From Leadbetterella byssophila DSM 17132 (lineage in GTDB: Bacteria > Bacteroidota > Bacteroidia > Cytophagales > Spirosomataceae), in assembly GCF_000166395.1 (NCBI RefSeq), contig NC_014655.1:1922001-1986000 (forward strand): a stretch of DNA of 64,000 nt, written 5' to 3'. The translations under genes and the position numbers were made by a program. Shown one piece after another: positions 43,938-52,457 of the stretch; positions within the stretch are counted from its first letter, which is position 1; every line of letters begins with the position of its first letter. The notes below the pieces were generated by a model. The model was not told the DNA's origin and ran no database searches. It worked only from the letters and a program-made list of their open reading frames with translations.

Positions 43938-44450
43938 TTAACGGACAGTAAATCTGGCAAAGGCCGAATATCCTGGAGCGCCGGTTACGCTGGTAGCTGT
44001 TCCGGGACCATTAGCCGGGAAAGCCTCAAATTTCCCGTCGGAAGTATAAATATTCGGAGCCACATCATAAGTGTCCCCCACTTTTAATTCACCAAATAAG
44101 CTTTGCAACTGCGCCGCTGTAACCGTGATAGTTGAAGGGAAACTAGTAACTCCTTCTTGCAATACTTTCACGTTACCGCCGCCTTGCAAGTTCTTACGAA
44201 CCACAATATCCACCTTATCTGGGCCAGGTTGATCTTTAAAGTATAGATCCACCAGCACCTTACCTGAGAAGCTATTCAAATCACTAAGGGTAATGGCTGC
44301 ATTTCCATCCACTTTCGCCGTTACACCCGGAACCTTATAGATCTCTACACTTGGATCCAGGCCTATAAACTTGGCCTTACATCCTCCCAGTAGCAGGGCT
44401 CCTGCCACTATCATTTGTATAAATATCTTTGTACTTTTCATCATTTTCAA
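43938..44450 (-). CDS. SusCD-associated lipoprotein, hypothetical
   Basis: 170 residues. Lipobox ALLLGGC (Cys24) after a basic N-terminus. Mature domain about 145 residues and beta-rich (VDLYFKDQPGPDKVDIVVRK, ITVTAAQLQSLFGELKVGD), suggesting one or two immunoglobulin-like folds; it ends YSAFARFTVR. Third gene of the operon after susC and susD-like genes, so presumably a surface-exposed accessory binding protein. No named family recognised. Confidence 0.6.
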   Translation of the reverse strand: MKMMKSTKIFIQMIVAGALLLGGCKAKFIGLDPSVEIYKVPGVTAKVDGNAAITLSDLNSFSGKVLVDLYFKDQPGPDKVDIVVRKNLQGGGNVKVLQEGVTSFPSTITVTAAQLQSLFGELKVGDTYDVAPNIYTSDGKFEAFPANGPGTATSVTGAPGYSAFARFTVR

Positions 44451-44469
44451 TAAAGTTAATCGTCAAACA

Positions 44470-46155
44470 TTAAGGCAACCAGAACGGTTTATACGCACCA
44501 GGAGATTTCTGAGGAGGTGCTGAACCGTTAAGATCCAACTCGCCCTGTGGCCATGGTAAGGTCAAAGGATAAGGGTTTGACACGGAAACTGGAACCGCTT
44601 GCTGAGGTTTAACCAGAGGGTTACCGTCAACCGGCGGCTGGAATAAACCTTCAGGAGCATGTTTCGGGTTATTTGGATCAAACATCACAGGATAGTTCGT
44701 TCTACGATAATCTACATAGTTAGTAGCTCCCGAACCATAGTTCGCAATCCACTTCTGAGTCATAATATACTCTAACCTTCTAGAAGCAGATGCAGAAGCA
44801 AAGGCTTGAGCTACCGCCTCTTGGTAAGCTACCGACTTAGCTGAAGTAGCTAAAGTAGGTACCGACTGAGATGGCTTCACATAGTTAGTAATCACATAAT
44901 CCACTTGCTCCATTGAAGCTTTAACGCCTTTATTAAACACTTCTGCTTCATTTCCGCTGATGATACCGGCATTGATCAATTCCGCTTCTAAGAAGATTCT
45001 ATCCGCGTAAGTGATCAACTTCTGAGGAGCAGCACCCGTACCCGCAGTGGCAGGAGTGATAGTACTGGTAGAGTTGATATGAATACCTGCACCGTCATCG
45101 TATCTACCACCTACAGGATATATACCCGGTAAGCTGATGGTAATACTGTTTGATCCGTCACGGAAAGGTCCTGTAGAACCAAAAACAATAGAGATAAATC
45201 CTCCGTCTCTGTATTCCGTTTGGTTTTCTGGAGCAGCTGTAGCCGACTTCTGATTATAGAAGTAATAAGGAATTCTAGGATCTTCTAATCCGGTGTAGAT
45301 ATCCTTATTATAACCCTTTAAAATCTCATAGAACCAAGGGCTGATCATCTCGTTTGAACGCTGAGCTGCAGTGTAAATGGAGTAACCTGAATGACGGTCA
45401 TCCGTAGCACCATTAGGTCCAAAGGTCACCATGAAACTTTCGTTCTGAGCATTGATCAATCCATCAGGATTAGACAATAATGCCGTCACTTCTGCCTTTA
45501 CGTCTTTAATCAATCTTTGCTGCACATACATCTTTAATTTCAAAGTATTTGCAGCTTTCTTCCACTTGGTCAAATCACCTTTATAGATGATATCATCATT
45601 CGCAGGCTTAGAAGGGTTAATGGTAGTGTTATTGATGTCTGCTATACCTGAATCAATCAATTCGATCAATTGAGGATAAATATCAGAACCCTTGTCAAAT
45701 TTAGGTTGAGTGATCCCTTGCTTAAAGCTATTATGCTCTGAATAAGGAAGGTCTCCCCAAGTATCTACCATCACACTGAAAGTGTAAGCTTTAAGAATCT
45801 TAGCTACACCCGCATATGCTAATCTTGACTCAGCAGTACCTTGCTCAATGATTACATCTAGGTTAGTAATGGCGTTGTAGATATCATTCCAGCCAATGTT
45901 AGATCCCAATAAGGCATAACGGTCAGAGGAGATACGACCGGTCAACTGGTGAGTATACAAGGACATGGCATCTCCTAATGTAGTTCCTATAGAGAACGCT
46001 CTACCTATGGTTACCTCAGAAGCCGTTAAAAGAGTGGATACACCTACACTGGTAGGATCGTTTTCATTCTTATTCACATCCAGGAACTTCTCACAACTCG
46101 TACTCGTAAACAGGAGTACCAGAGTAGAAAGGATGCATATATATTTCTTCATCAT
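44470..46155 (-). CDS. SusD-like lipoprotein (SusD/RagB superfamily, second type)
   Basis: About 561 residues. Lipoprotein signal ending FTSTSC followed by EKFLDVNKNENDP, the start typical of the SusD-like_2 family. LGDAMSLYTHQLTGRI, ILKAYTFSVMVDTWGDLPYSE, LTKWKKAANTLKLKMYVQ, and the C-terminal ASASRRLEYIMTQKWIANYG follow. I use ATG 46155 (or 46152); the longer frame starts with TTG at 46167. Partner of the susC-like gene 15 nt upstream. Confidence 0.9.
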   Translation of the reverse strand: MMKKYICILSTLVLLFTSTSCEKFLDVNKNENDPTSVGVSTLLTASEVTIGRAFSIGTTLGDAMSLYTHQLTGRISSDRYALLGSNIGWNDIYNAITNLDVIIEQGTAESRLAYAGVAKILKAYTFSVMVDTWGDLPYSEHNSFKQGITQPKFDKGSDIYPQLIELIDSGIADINNTTINPSKPANDDIIYKGDLTKWKKAANTLKLKMYVQQRLIKDVKAEVTALLSNPDGLINAQNESFMVTFGPNGATDDRHSGYSIYTAAQRSNEMISPWFYEILKGYNKDIYTGLEDPRIPYYFYNQKSATAAPENQTEYRDGGFISIVFGSTGPFRDGSNSITISLPGIYPVGGRYDDGAGIHINSTSTITPATAGTGAAPQKLITYADRIFLEAELINAGIISGNEAEVFNKGVKASMEQVDYVITNYVKPSQSVPTLATSAKSVAYQEAVAQAFASASASRRLEYIMTQKWIANYGSGATNYVDYRRTNYPVMFDPNNPKHAPEGLFQPPVDGNPLVKPQQAVPVSVSNPYPLTLPWPQGELDLNGSAPPQKSPGAYKPFWLP

Positions 46156-46169
46156 AATCTTAAACAATT

Positions 46170-49100
46170 TTAGAATGTAACATTCAAGTTAAGTCCGTAA
46201 CGTTTTGCTGTTGGCGCACCTGATAATTCCACCCCTTGCACCTGGCTACTACCGAATGAACCAATTTCAGGGTCAAAGTTGATATACTTAGGCATGTTAG
46301 GTGCCATATACCAAAGGTTTCTACCACTCACTGAGATGTTTACATTTTGTAACTTCATCTTGCTTACAATATGCTTTGGTAGGTCATATCCTATGGAAAT
46401 CTCTCTCAAACGATATACTGTAGCATCATAGATAGAGAATTCAGTAGCACCGTTAGTAGCGAATGTACCTACGTTAGAACCTGAGGAGAAATACAAATCG
46501 TTAGAAGTGATTCTGGTTTGGTTAGGAATCTTTTGACCGTCCACTAATAATGGTACATATCTTGAAACTCCATCAGCACCTACTACAGGGATTGGGTTAG
46601 CTACCACACCTTTGATCACTGCGTTCCACTCTCTGTCTTCTGTATCGCGCGTAGTACCTCTACCTAGCATACTTTGTACACTTTCAGAGTACAGATCTCC
46701 ACCGTAAGTCATATCCCATAGTACGTTAAAGGTAAATCCTTTGTAGTTCACCACGTTAGTGATACCTAATTTGAATTTAGGCGTTGGGTTACCTACCATA
46801 CCTTGAGTAGGGTCAGTGTAAACCATACCGGTGTTAGCGTCAACTAACAGATTACCTTCTTCATCACGAGCGGCTTTACTTCCTCTAAGGTATCCGTATG
46901 GCATGCCTGGCTCGATATAGGCCATAGAGCCAATGTTCGCTCTATCTATACCGTCTACTAAACTTTCTACTGTGTTAATGTTCTTAGTGAATGCACCTCT
47001 AACCACCCAGTTAAGATCATTCTTAACTACAGGTTTCACACTTAAACCGATCTCCCAACCTGTGTTTCTGATCTCACCAATGTTAGTATAGTAAGAGCTA
47101 TAACCCGTAGTAGTAGGTACAGAGATAGCATAGATAAGGTTAGTAGAACGCTTGTCGTACCAGGTCACCTCACCGGAGATTCTGTTCTTGAATAATGCGA
47201 AGTCTGTACCAAGTTCTAGCTCAGAAGTAAACTCTGGTGTTAAGTTAGGGTCATAAGTAGTAGTACCTCTACTCGCCCTAGGAAGGCCCATAAACCCGTT
47301 AGAGTTGATCACGAAGATATCTTCTCCTCTCTGTGGCTGAGCGTCATTACCCACTTTGGCCCAACCTGCACGGATCTTACCGTAACTAAACCAGCTTGAC
47401 TTGATATCAAATAGATCAGAATAGATCACCGAACCTGAAACTCCCGGATAGAAATAGGTAGCATTCTCAAATGGAAGCGTTGAAGTTCTATCCTGACGTG
47501 CTGATACGTTCAAGAAAGCTACGTTCTTGAATCCTAAGGTAGCATCAGCAAATAGACCCACCAAACGTCTGTTGTATTTCTCATCAGCAGAGAATCTACG
47601 GATGTTCGTGTTCATGATATTGTAAACACCCGGTACGATAAAGTCTACACCGTGTACAGTCTGTCTTCTACTGTTTCTCCAGTTAACATCATTACCCAGT
47701 TTAATGTCCAAGGTCATGAAGTCTGAGATACGTGGTTTTAAAATGGCTAATAAAGTTGATTGTACCTCTTGAGTGGTATACAAATCCTCCTTCAAAGAGC
47801 CCAAAGCGTTTTCACCGCCTGTACCACCGTAGGAACTTCTGTCGATCAACTCATCACGGGAAGTCATGGCTCTGTTCACCCCGAAGTTATAGTTGATGTT
47901 GATCCAGGAATTCACTTTGTATTCGGCAAAAGCTCTACCCGTTACACGATCATCTACAGAGGTAGCTACGTTATGTTCAGCCCCCCAAACCGGGTTAGTG
48001 TACTGTCCGTCATTGAAACCAATTTGGTTCCCCGAACGGTCAGTTTGCGGATAACCTACAATGTCCCAGTTTCTCGCCATGGTAAAGGTTCTACCCCACT
48101 GACTGATAAAGCTTTGAGTCTGACCGAAGAAACCACCCTTTTGTGTGGATTTAGAGTACGCAACATTACCGCCGAAAGTAAAGCCTTTGTACGCAGTTTG
48201 TCCACCTACACTGATGTTATTTCTCACGTATGAGGAGTTCATCACATAACCCTCATGATTTACATTTGATAGAGTAGCGTTAAAGGTTGTTCTACCTTCT
48301 CCACCGTTAACAGAAACCGAGTTTTCATACACTTTACCGGTAGTAAACAGGTCTTTCACGTTATTCGGATATGCTTTATAAACAGCCATTCCATTAGGGA
48401 ATAATTCCGGATAACTTCTATACATGGTAGCCCATGTAGTGGCAGGTATCGAATCTAGTCCTGAACTTGATTTACGAATAACATTACCAGAAGCATCATA
48501 GATGTTTCCTTGGCCAAACTTGCCTCCCCATGATCCATTCGCACCCTGTACGCGCCAGTTGGCACCTGCACCGTATAGGTTTTGGAATTCCGGAAGGTTA
48601 GCAATTTCTTCCACGCTAAATCCACCTTTGTAAGAAACGTTGATGGCCTTAGCTCCTTTTTTACCACTACCTGATTTTGTGGTAATTACCACAACCCCTC
48701 TAGAAGCACGAGATCCATAAAGTGCTGCTGCAGCTGCACCTTTAAGAACGGTCATGTCTTCAATATCATTCGGGTCAAGGTTAGCTAGACCGTTACCGTA
48801 AGCCGCACCACCTGAAGACTGGTTAGAAGTAGTTAATGTCTCATTGCTGTAAGGAATACCGTCCACTACGATGAGAGGCTGAGTATCCAAACCGAATGAA
48901 GAAATACCTCTAATCTGAATACGTGTACCTGAACCAGGTACCCCTTGAGAAGCACGGATATCTACACCAGGAACTTTTCCCTGAAGTCCTTTTAATAGAT
49001 CCGGCTCAGATCTTTGAAGTACGGAGTTAGGATCCACCTTAGAAACCGCATAACCTATGGCCTTCTGATCTCTTTGGATACCTAATGCAGTCACCACCAC

Positions 49101-49412
49101 TTCCTGTAAGTTCTGCTCAGAACTTTCCAGGACCACGTTGATCAAACTTTGATTACCAACGACCACCTCTTTGGAGATCATACCAATGAAACTAAAAACC
49201 AAGGTGGAGTTCGGCGCAACCCCCAATTCATAATTTCCGTCGGCATTCGTTTGGGTACCGTTTGTGGACCCCTTCACCATCACGGTAACACCGGGCACCG
49301 GCGTTCCGTCATCAGCAGATGTGACCTTACCCTTGACCGTTCTGGTCTGGGCCATGAGCGCACTCAGAGAGCACATCATGAAGGTAAGGATTAGAAGTAC
49401 AGTTTTCTTCAT
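46170..49412 (-). CDS. SusC/RagA family TonB-dependent outer-membrane transporter
   Basis: 1080 residues. Signal peptide 1-21; carboxypeptidase-like domain (TVKGKVTSADDGTPVPGVTV, 24-98); plug (LQEVVVTALGIQRDQKAIGY, IRGISSFGLDTQPLIVVDGI, DMTVLKGAAAAALYGSRASRG); barrel ending YGLNLNVTF. Pairs with the SusD-like gene. No carbohydrate-active enzyme is adjacent, so the substrate could be a peptide, a glycan or a metal complex. Confidence 0.93.
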   Translation of the reverse strand: MKKTVLLILTFMMCSLSALMAQTRTVKGKVTSADDGTPVPGVTVMVKGSTNGTQTNADGNYELGVAPNSTLVFSFIGMISKEVVVGNQSLINVVLESSEQNLQEVVVTALGIQRDQKAIGYAVSKVDPNSVLQRSEPDLLKGLQGKVPGVDIRASQGVPGSGTRIQIRGISSFGLDTQPLIVVDGIPYSNETLTTSNQSSGGAAYGNGLANLDPNDIEDMTVLKGAAAAALYGSRASRGVVVITTKSGSGKKGAKAINVSYKGGFSVEEIANLPEFQNLYGAGANWRVQGANGSWGGKFGQGNIYDASGNVIRKSSSGLDSIPATTWATMYRSYPELFPNGMAVYKAYPNNVKDLFTTGKVYENSVSVNGGEGRTTFNATLSNVNHEGYVMNSSYVRNNISVGGQTAYKGFTFGGNVAYSKSTQKGGFFGQTQSFISQWGRTFTMARNWDIVGYPQTDRSGNQIGFNDGQYTNPVWGAEHNVATSVDDRVTGRAFAEYKVNSWININYNFGVNRAMTSRDELIDRSSYGGTGGENALGSLKEDLYTTQEVQSTLLAILKPRISDFMTLDIKLGNDVNWRNSRRQTVHGVDFIVPGVYNIMNTNIRRFSADEKYNRRLVGLFADATLGFKNVAFLNVSARQDRTSTLPFENATYFYPGVSGSVIYSDLFDIKSSWFSYGKIRAGWAKVGNDAQPQRGEDIFVINSNGFMGLPRASRGTTTYDPNLTPEFTSELELGTDFALFKNRISGEVTWYDKRSTNLIYAISVPTTTGYSSYYTNIGEIRNTGWEIGLSVKPVVKNDLNWVVRGAFTKNINTVESLVDGIDRANIGSMAYIEPGMPYGYLRGSKAARDEEGNLLVDANTGMVYTDPTQGMVGNPTPKFKLGITNVVNYKGFTFNVLWDMTYGGDLYSESVQSMLGRGTTRDTEDREWNAVIKGVVANPIPVVGADGVSRYVPLLVDGQKIPNQTRITSNDLYFSSGSNVGTFATNGATEFSIYDATVYRLREISIGYDLPKHIVSKMKLQNVNISVSGRNLWYMAPNMPKYINFDPEIGSFGSSQVQGVELSGAPTAKRYGLNLNVTF

Positions 49413-49830
49413 AATTTACCTGTTTAAATAGTTAATAGATTAGAGTTAGTTTTTCAAATAAGTAAAATATTTAATTGCCTTCCTAAATATTTACACCACT
49501 AATCTTTGGCAAATTTTGCATTTATCAATATTTATTACGCTTTGGTTAAAATATGATAAAAAAATGGCCTAAAATGTGTCGGATTTACACTTCATTTTGG
49601 AGGTGTTTACTCTGATGCTAAAGCAGTTTAATAAAATTTTTTAAAAATCAAAAACGGTCAAAATCCTATTATAAACCTCCATTTTGCTATTTTTTGGAGT
49701 TAGAATTTTATCCAAAATTCGGAGTCGAGTGAAAGTTGAAAGTTGGATTTTAAGTCAATTTTAATGGACTTTTCTGAGTGGTTAAAAATGAAGCACTTAC
49801 CTTTAATAATTATTCACATACTACAAACTA
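49413..49830. other. 418-nt AT-rich intergenic region between divergent genes
   Basis: Carries the promoters of the second susC operon (minus) and of the DUF892 gene (plus). On the plus strand TACCTTTA (49798-49805) is a near -7 box 26 nt before the DUF892 start. No small reading frame or hairpin stands out. Confidence 0.5.
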
Positions 49831-50448
49831 ATGATGAACACCAGCAGCATAAAAAAATCCGAAACGTCCACAGCTAAAAATCAAGCTAAAACGGACACCT
49901 TAAAGAAAGCGAACACCGCTCCAAGTAAAGCGGGAAAGGTAAAAGCCAAATCAGATGCAGCTAAAAGTCTGGATGATCTGTATGAAGACGGATTAAAAGA
50001 CATCTATTGGGCAGAGAAAGCCCTTCTAAAGGCCTTACCAAAGATGGAGAAAAACGCTTCAGACGAAGGACTGAAAAAAGGCATCACTAAACATTTGAAG
50101 GAAACAGAAATTCATGTCAAAAGACTAGAGGAATGTTTTGAAGAATTAGGTAAGAAAGCAAAAGCTGAGAAATGTGATGCCATGGCCGGACTGATAGAAG
50201 AAGGTGAAGGCATCATGGAAGAAACCCAAGTAGGTGCAGTCAGAGATGCGGGAATCATAGCAGCTGCTCAAAAAGTTGAACACTATGAGATAGCCACTTA
50301 CGGAACACTGGCCGCTTTTGCTAAAGTTTTAGGACATAAAAAAGGACTAAAACTCCTACTAGCTACGCTTAATGAAGAAAAGCAATGCGACGAAAGCCTT
50401 ACAGGACTGGCAGACACAGCACTTAATTCACAGGCCATTAAGAACTAA
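49831..50448 (+). CDS. ferritin-like DUF892 (YciE/YciF) protein with Lys-rich N-terminal tail
   Basis: 205 residues. The first 45 are Lys/Ala/Thr-rich and probably disordered. The DUF892 four-helix bundle follows: LDDLYEDGLKDIYWAEKALL, HLKETEIHVKRLEECFEELG, KCDAMAGLIEEGEGIMEE, AAAQKVEHYEIATYGTLAAF, with the Glu/His residues (E, ExxH, HYE) that bind a di-iron site in ferritin-like folds. Relatives are stress-induced. Catalase is encoded nearby. The Lys-rich tail could bind DNA (inference). Confidence 0.85.
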   Translation: MMNTSSIKKSETSTAKNQAKTDTLKKANTAPSKAGKVKAKSDAAKSLDDLYEDGLKDIYWAEKALLKALPKMEKNASDEGLKKGITKHLKETEIHVKRLEECFEELGKKAKAEKCDAMAGLIEEGEGIMEETQVGAVRDAGIIAAAQKVEHYEIATYGTLAAFAKVLGHKKGLKLLLATLNEEKQCDESLTGLADTALNSQAIKN

Positions 50449-50454
50449 ACCTTT

Positions 50455-50487
50455 ATAGGGGTGAGATTTCACCCCTATATTTTTTGC
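50455..50487 (+). terminator. intrinsic terminator after the DUF892 gene
   Basis: ATAGGGGTGA (50455-50464), GATT, TCACCCCTAT (50469-50478), then A and a run of T. Confidence 0.87.
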
Positions 50488-50488
50488 T

Positions 50489-50528
50489 AAATAAATGAAT
50501 GAATGTTCATTTATTTAAATTAATTTTG
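50489..50528 (+). promoter_or_regulatory. TetR operator palindrome with adjacent -7 box
   Basis: AAATAAATGAA (50489-50499), 6 nt, TTCATTTATTT (50506-50516): perfect 11-bp inverted repeat that contains TGAATGAATGTTCATT, like TetR-type operators. It ends 4 nt before TAATTTTG (50521-50528), an exact -7 box. The ATG at 50533 lies 4 nt after that box, so the transcript would be nearly leaderless. Binding by the TetR protein encoded next would shut the promoter. Confidence 0.65.
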
Positions 50529-50532
50529 CAGT

Positions 50533-51120
50533 ATGAGGCCGAGAGATAACGCGAAGCTGGATAAGATTAAATCCCATGCTATAAGCTCCATAGTGAAGGA
50601 AGGATTTGATCAATTCTCCATCCAAAAATTAGCGAAGGCATGTTCCATTTCAGTTGGCACCATATATATCTATTTCAAAGACAAAGAATCCCTCATTTTC
50701 ACGATCGCTCAGGAAGTTAGTGATGCCTACTATCAAGCTATGTTGAAGAACTTTTCACCTGACATGGATCTACGAGAAGGACTATGGGTTCAATGGGAAA
50801 ACCGTGCAAATTTTGCCTTAAAAGAACCTATCCAACTAGCATTTCATGACCTCCTCCTAAATTCTCCTCTATACCATTTAACACTGACACCCTTGCACGA
50901 TCAACTCACTGAATACTTTTCCCTTTTTGTGAATAACCACACCGAGAAAGGAAATATAAAACCTATGAGTGGAGAAGTTTACTCTAGCTTAGTTTACGGA
51001 CCACTCAATCATCTCATAAGATTTCATCAAAGAGGAAGAACCTTCAGAGGAAAACCTTACTCCTTTTCTATGAATGACATGAGAGAATCTTTCGAATTTG
51101 TACTTAAAATCTTACAATGA
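50533..51120 (+). CDS. TetR family transcriptional repressor
   Basis: 195 residues. N-terminal helix-turn-helix (AISSIVKEGFDQFSIQKLAK, ISVGTIYIYFKDKESLIFTI), then a variable ligand-binding domain. Overlaps the MFS gene by 4 nt (ATGA), so repressor and pump are one operon, controlled at the palindrome 50489-50516. Likely senses a toxic compound exported by the pump. Confidence 0.87.
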   Translation: MRPRDNAKLDKIKSHAISSIVKEGFDQFSIQKLAKACSISVGTIYIYFKDKESLIFTIAQEVSDAYYQAMLKNFSPDMDLREGLWVQWENRANFALKEPIQLAFHDLLLNSPLYHLTLTPLHDQLTEYFSLFVNNHTEKGNIKPMSGEVYSSLVYGPLNHLIRFHQRGRTFRGKPYSFSMNDMRESFEFVLKILQ

Positions 51121-52457
51121 GCAATTATCACAAGTGGGTCATAGGCCTATTAGCTTTCACACAATTTACCGTAGTATTAGATTTCATGATTATGGCTCCT
51201 ATGGGAGACCTCCTCATCAAATCCATAGGACTTACTCCTTCCCAGTTCGGGATTGTAGTTTCCGCCTATGCCTTTAGTGCCGGCGCCTCAGGCTTATTAA
51301 CCGCAGGATTTGCCGATAGATACGACAGAAAAAAACTATTCCTCTTCTTCTATATAGGTTTTATAGTAGGAACCTACATGTGTGGCTTAGCTACTTCCTA
51401 TATCTCTCTAGTAGGTGCGCGAATTATAACCGGCCTATTCGGAGGAGTAATAGGATCCATCTCCATGGCTATAGTGACAGATATCTTCCCTCTGGAGAAA
51501 AGAGGAAGAGTTATGGGCTTTATGCAGATGGGTTTTGGCGCTTCACAGGTACTTGGAATTCCTCTAGGACTTTACTTCGGTCATTTATGGGGATGGCAAA
51601 GTGCATTCCTAGCCATAGCAAGCCTCGCCCTACTCATAGCGATCGCTATACATTTCAAGTTGCAACCGATCACAGAACACTTAAAATACAAACAGACCCA
51701 ACCCGTATTACAGAGACTTTGGTCTACCTTTATCAAAAAGGAGCATAGAATGGGATTCATCACCACTGCCTTTCTCACCGTTGGTGGATTTATGATGGCA
51801 CCTTTTGGGAGTGTTTTTGCCATCAATAACCTTCATGTAGCGGAAACTGAACTTCCCTTCATGTTTATGGTGGCCGGAGTAGCCTCATTAATCATCATGC
51901 CCTTGATAGGTAAATGGAGTGATAAGTATTCCAAACTAAAGATCTTTACTATAGCTGCCACCTGGATGTCAATTATGGTAGTGGTGTATACCCATCTGGG
52001 TCCATCCCCCTTCTATTTAGTCCTGGCTTTAAACCTTTTAATGCATATCGGCATCATGTCCCGAATGACTCCATCCACGGCTTTAATCAGTGCCATTCCT
52101 ACCGCACAAGACAGAGGAGCATTTATGAGCATGAATTCTTCCCTCCAACAGCTCTCAGGGGGAATAGCAGCAGGTGTGGCAGGTGCTATAGTATATCAGT
52201 CCAGCCCCACTTCTCCGCTCGTACATTATGACTGGGTAGGTTATATAGTAGCCGGCATTACCTTACTAAGTATTGGCTTATTATTTAGGATCCAAAAAGT
52301 GATTCAATCGAGTAGGAAGATAGGGATTATTTCCCTATCTGTCCTCTCACACCACCCGGCATACGGATCCGTACCAAGGCGGTTTGTTAGAATAACGTCG
52401 TTTGATGCGTTGTTCTCCAGTAATAGTAGTCTGCAAATCCTTCGTAACCTAATTTAG
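51117..52457 (+). CDS. MFS drug/sugar efflux transporter, 3' end altered by intron insertion
   Basis: DHA1-like MFS with 12 helices: VVLDFMIMAPMGDLLIKSIG, AGFADRYDRKKLFLFFYI, GLFGGVIGSISMAIVTDIFP, SALISAIPTAQDRGAFMSMN. The native protein runs to LLFRIQKVIQ (about residue 397). From 52307 on, the frame reads antisense into the group II intron and ends at 52457, so about 50 residues (SSRKIGIISLSVLSHHPAYG and on) come from the intron. Without the intron the frame would end QKRTPGI and a TAA at 54267-54269. The missing residues are a tail after the last helix, so the pump may still work. Confidence 0.85.
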   Translation: MSNYHKWVIGLLAFTQFTVVLDFMIMAPMGDLLIKSIGLTPSQFGIVVSAYAFSAGASGLLTAGFADRYDRKKLFLFFYIGFIVGTYMCGLATSYISLVGARIITGLFGGVIGSISMAIVTDIFPLEKRGRVMGFMQMGFGASQVLGIPLGLYFGHLWGWQSAFLAIASLALLIAIAIHFKLQPITEHLKYKQTQPVLQRLWSTFIKKEHRMGFITTAFLTVGGFMMAPFGSVFAINNLHVAETELPFMFMVAGVASLIIMPLIGKWSDKYSKLKIFTIAATWMSIMVVVYTHLGPSPFYLVLALNLLMHIGIMSRMTPSTALISAIPTAQDRGAFMSMNSSLQQLSGGIAAGVAGAIVYQSSPTSPLVHYDWVGYIVAGITLLSIGLLFRIQKVIQSSRKIGIISLSVLSHHPAYGSVPRRFVRITSFDALFSSNSSLQILRNLI

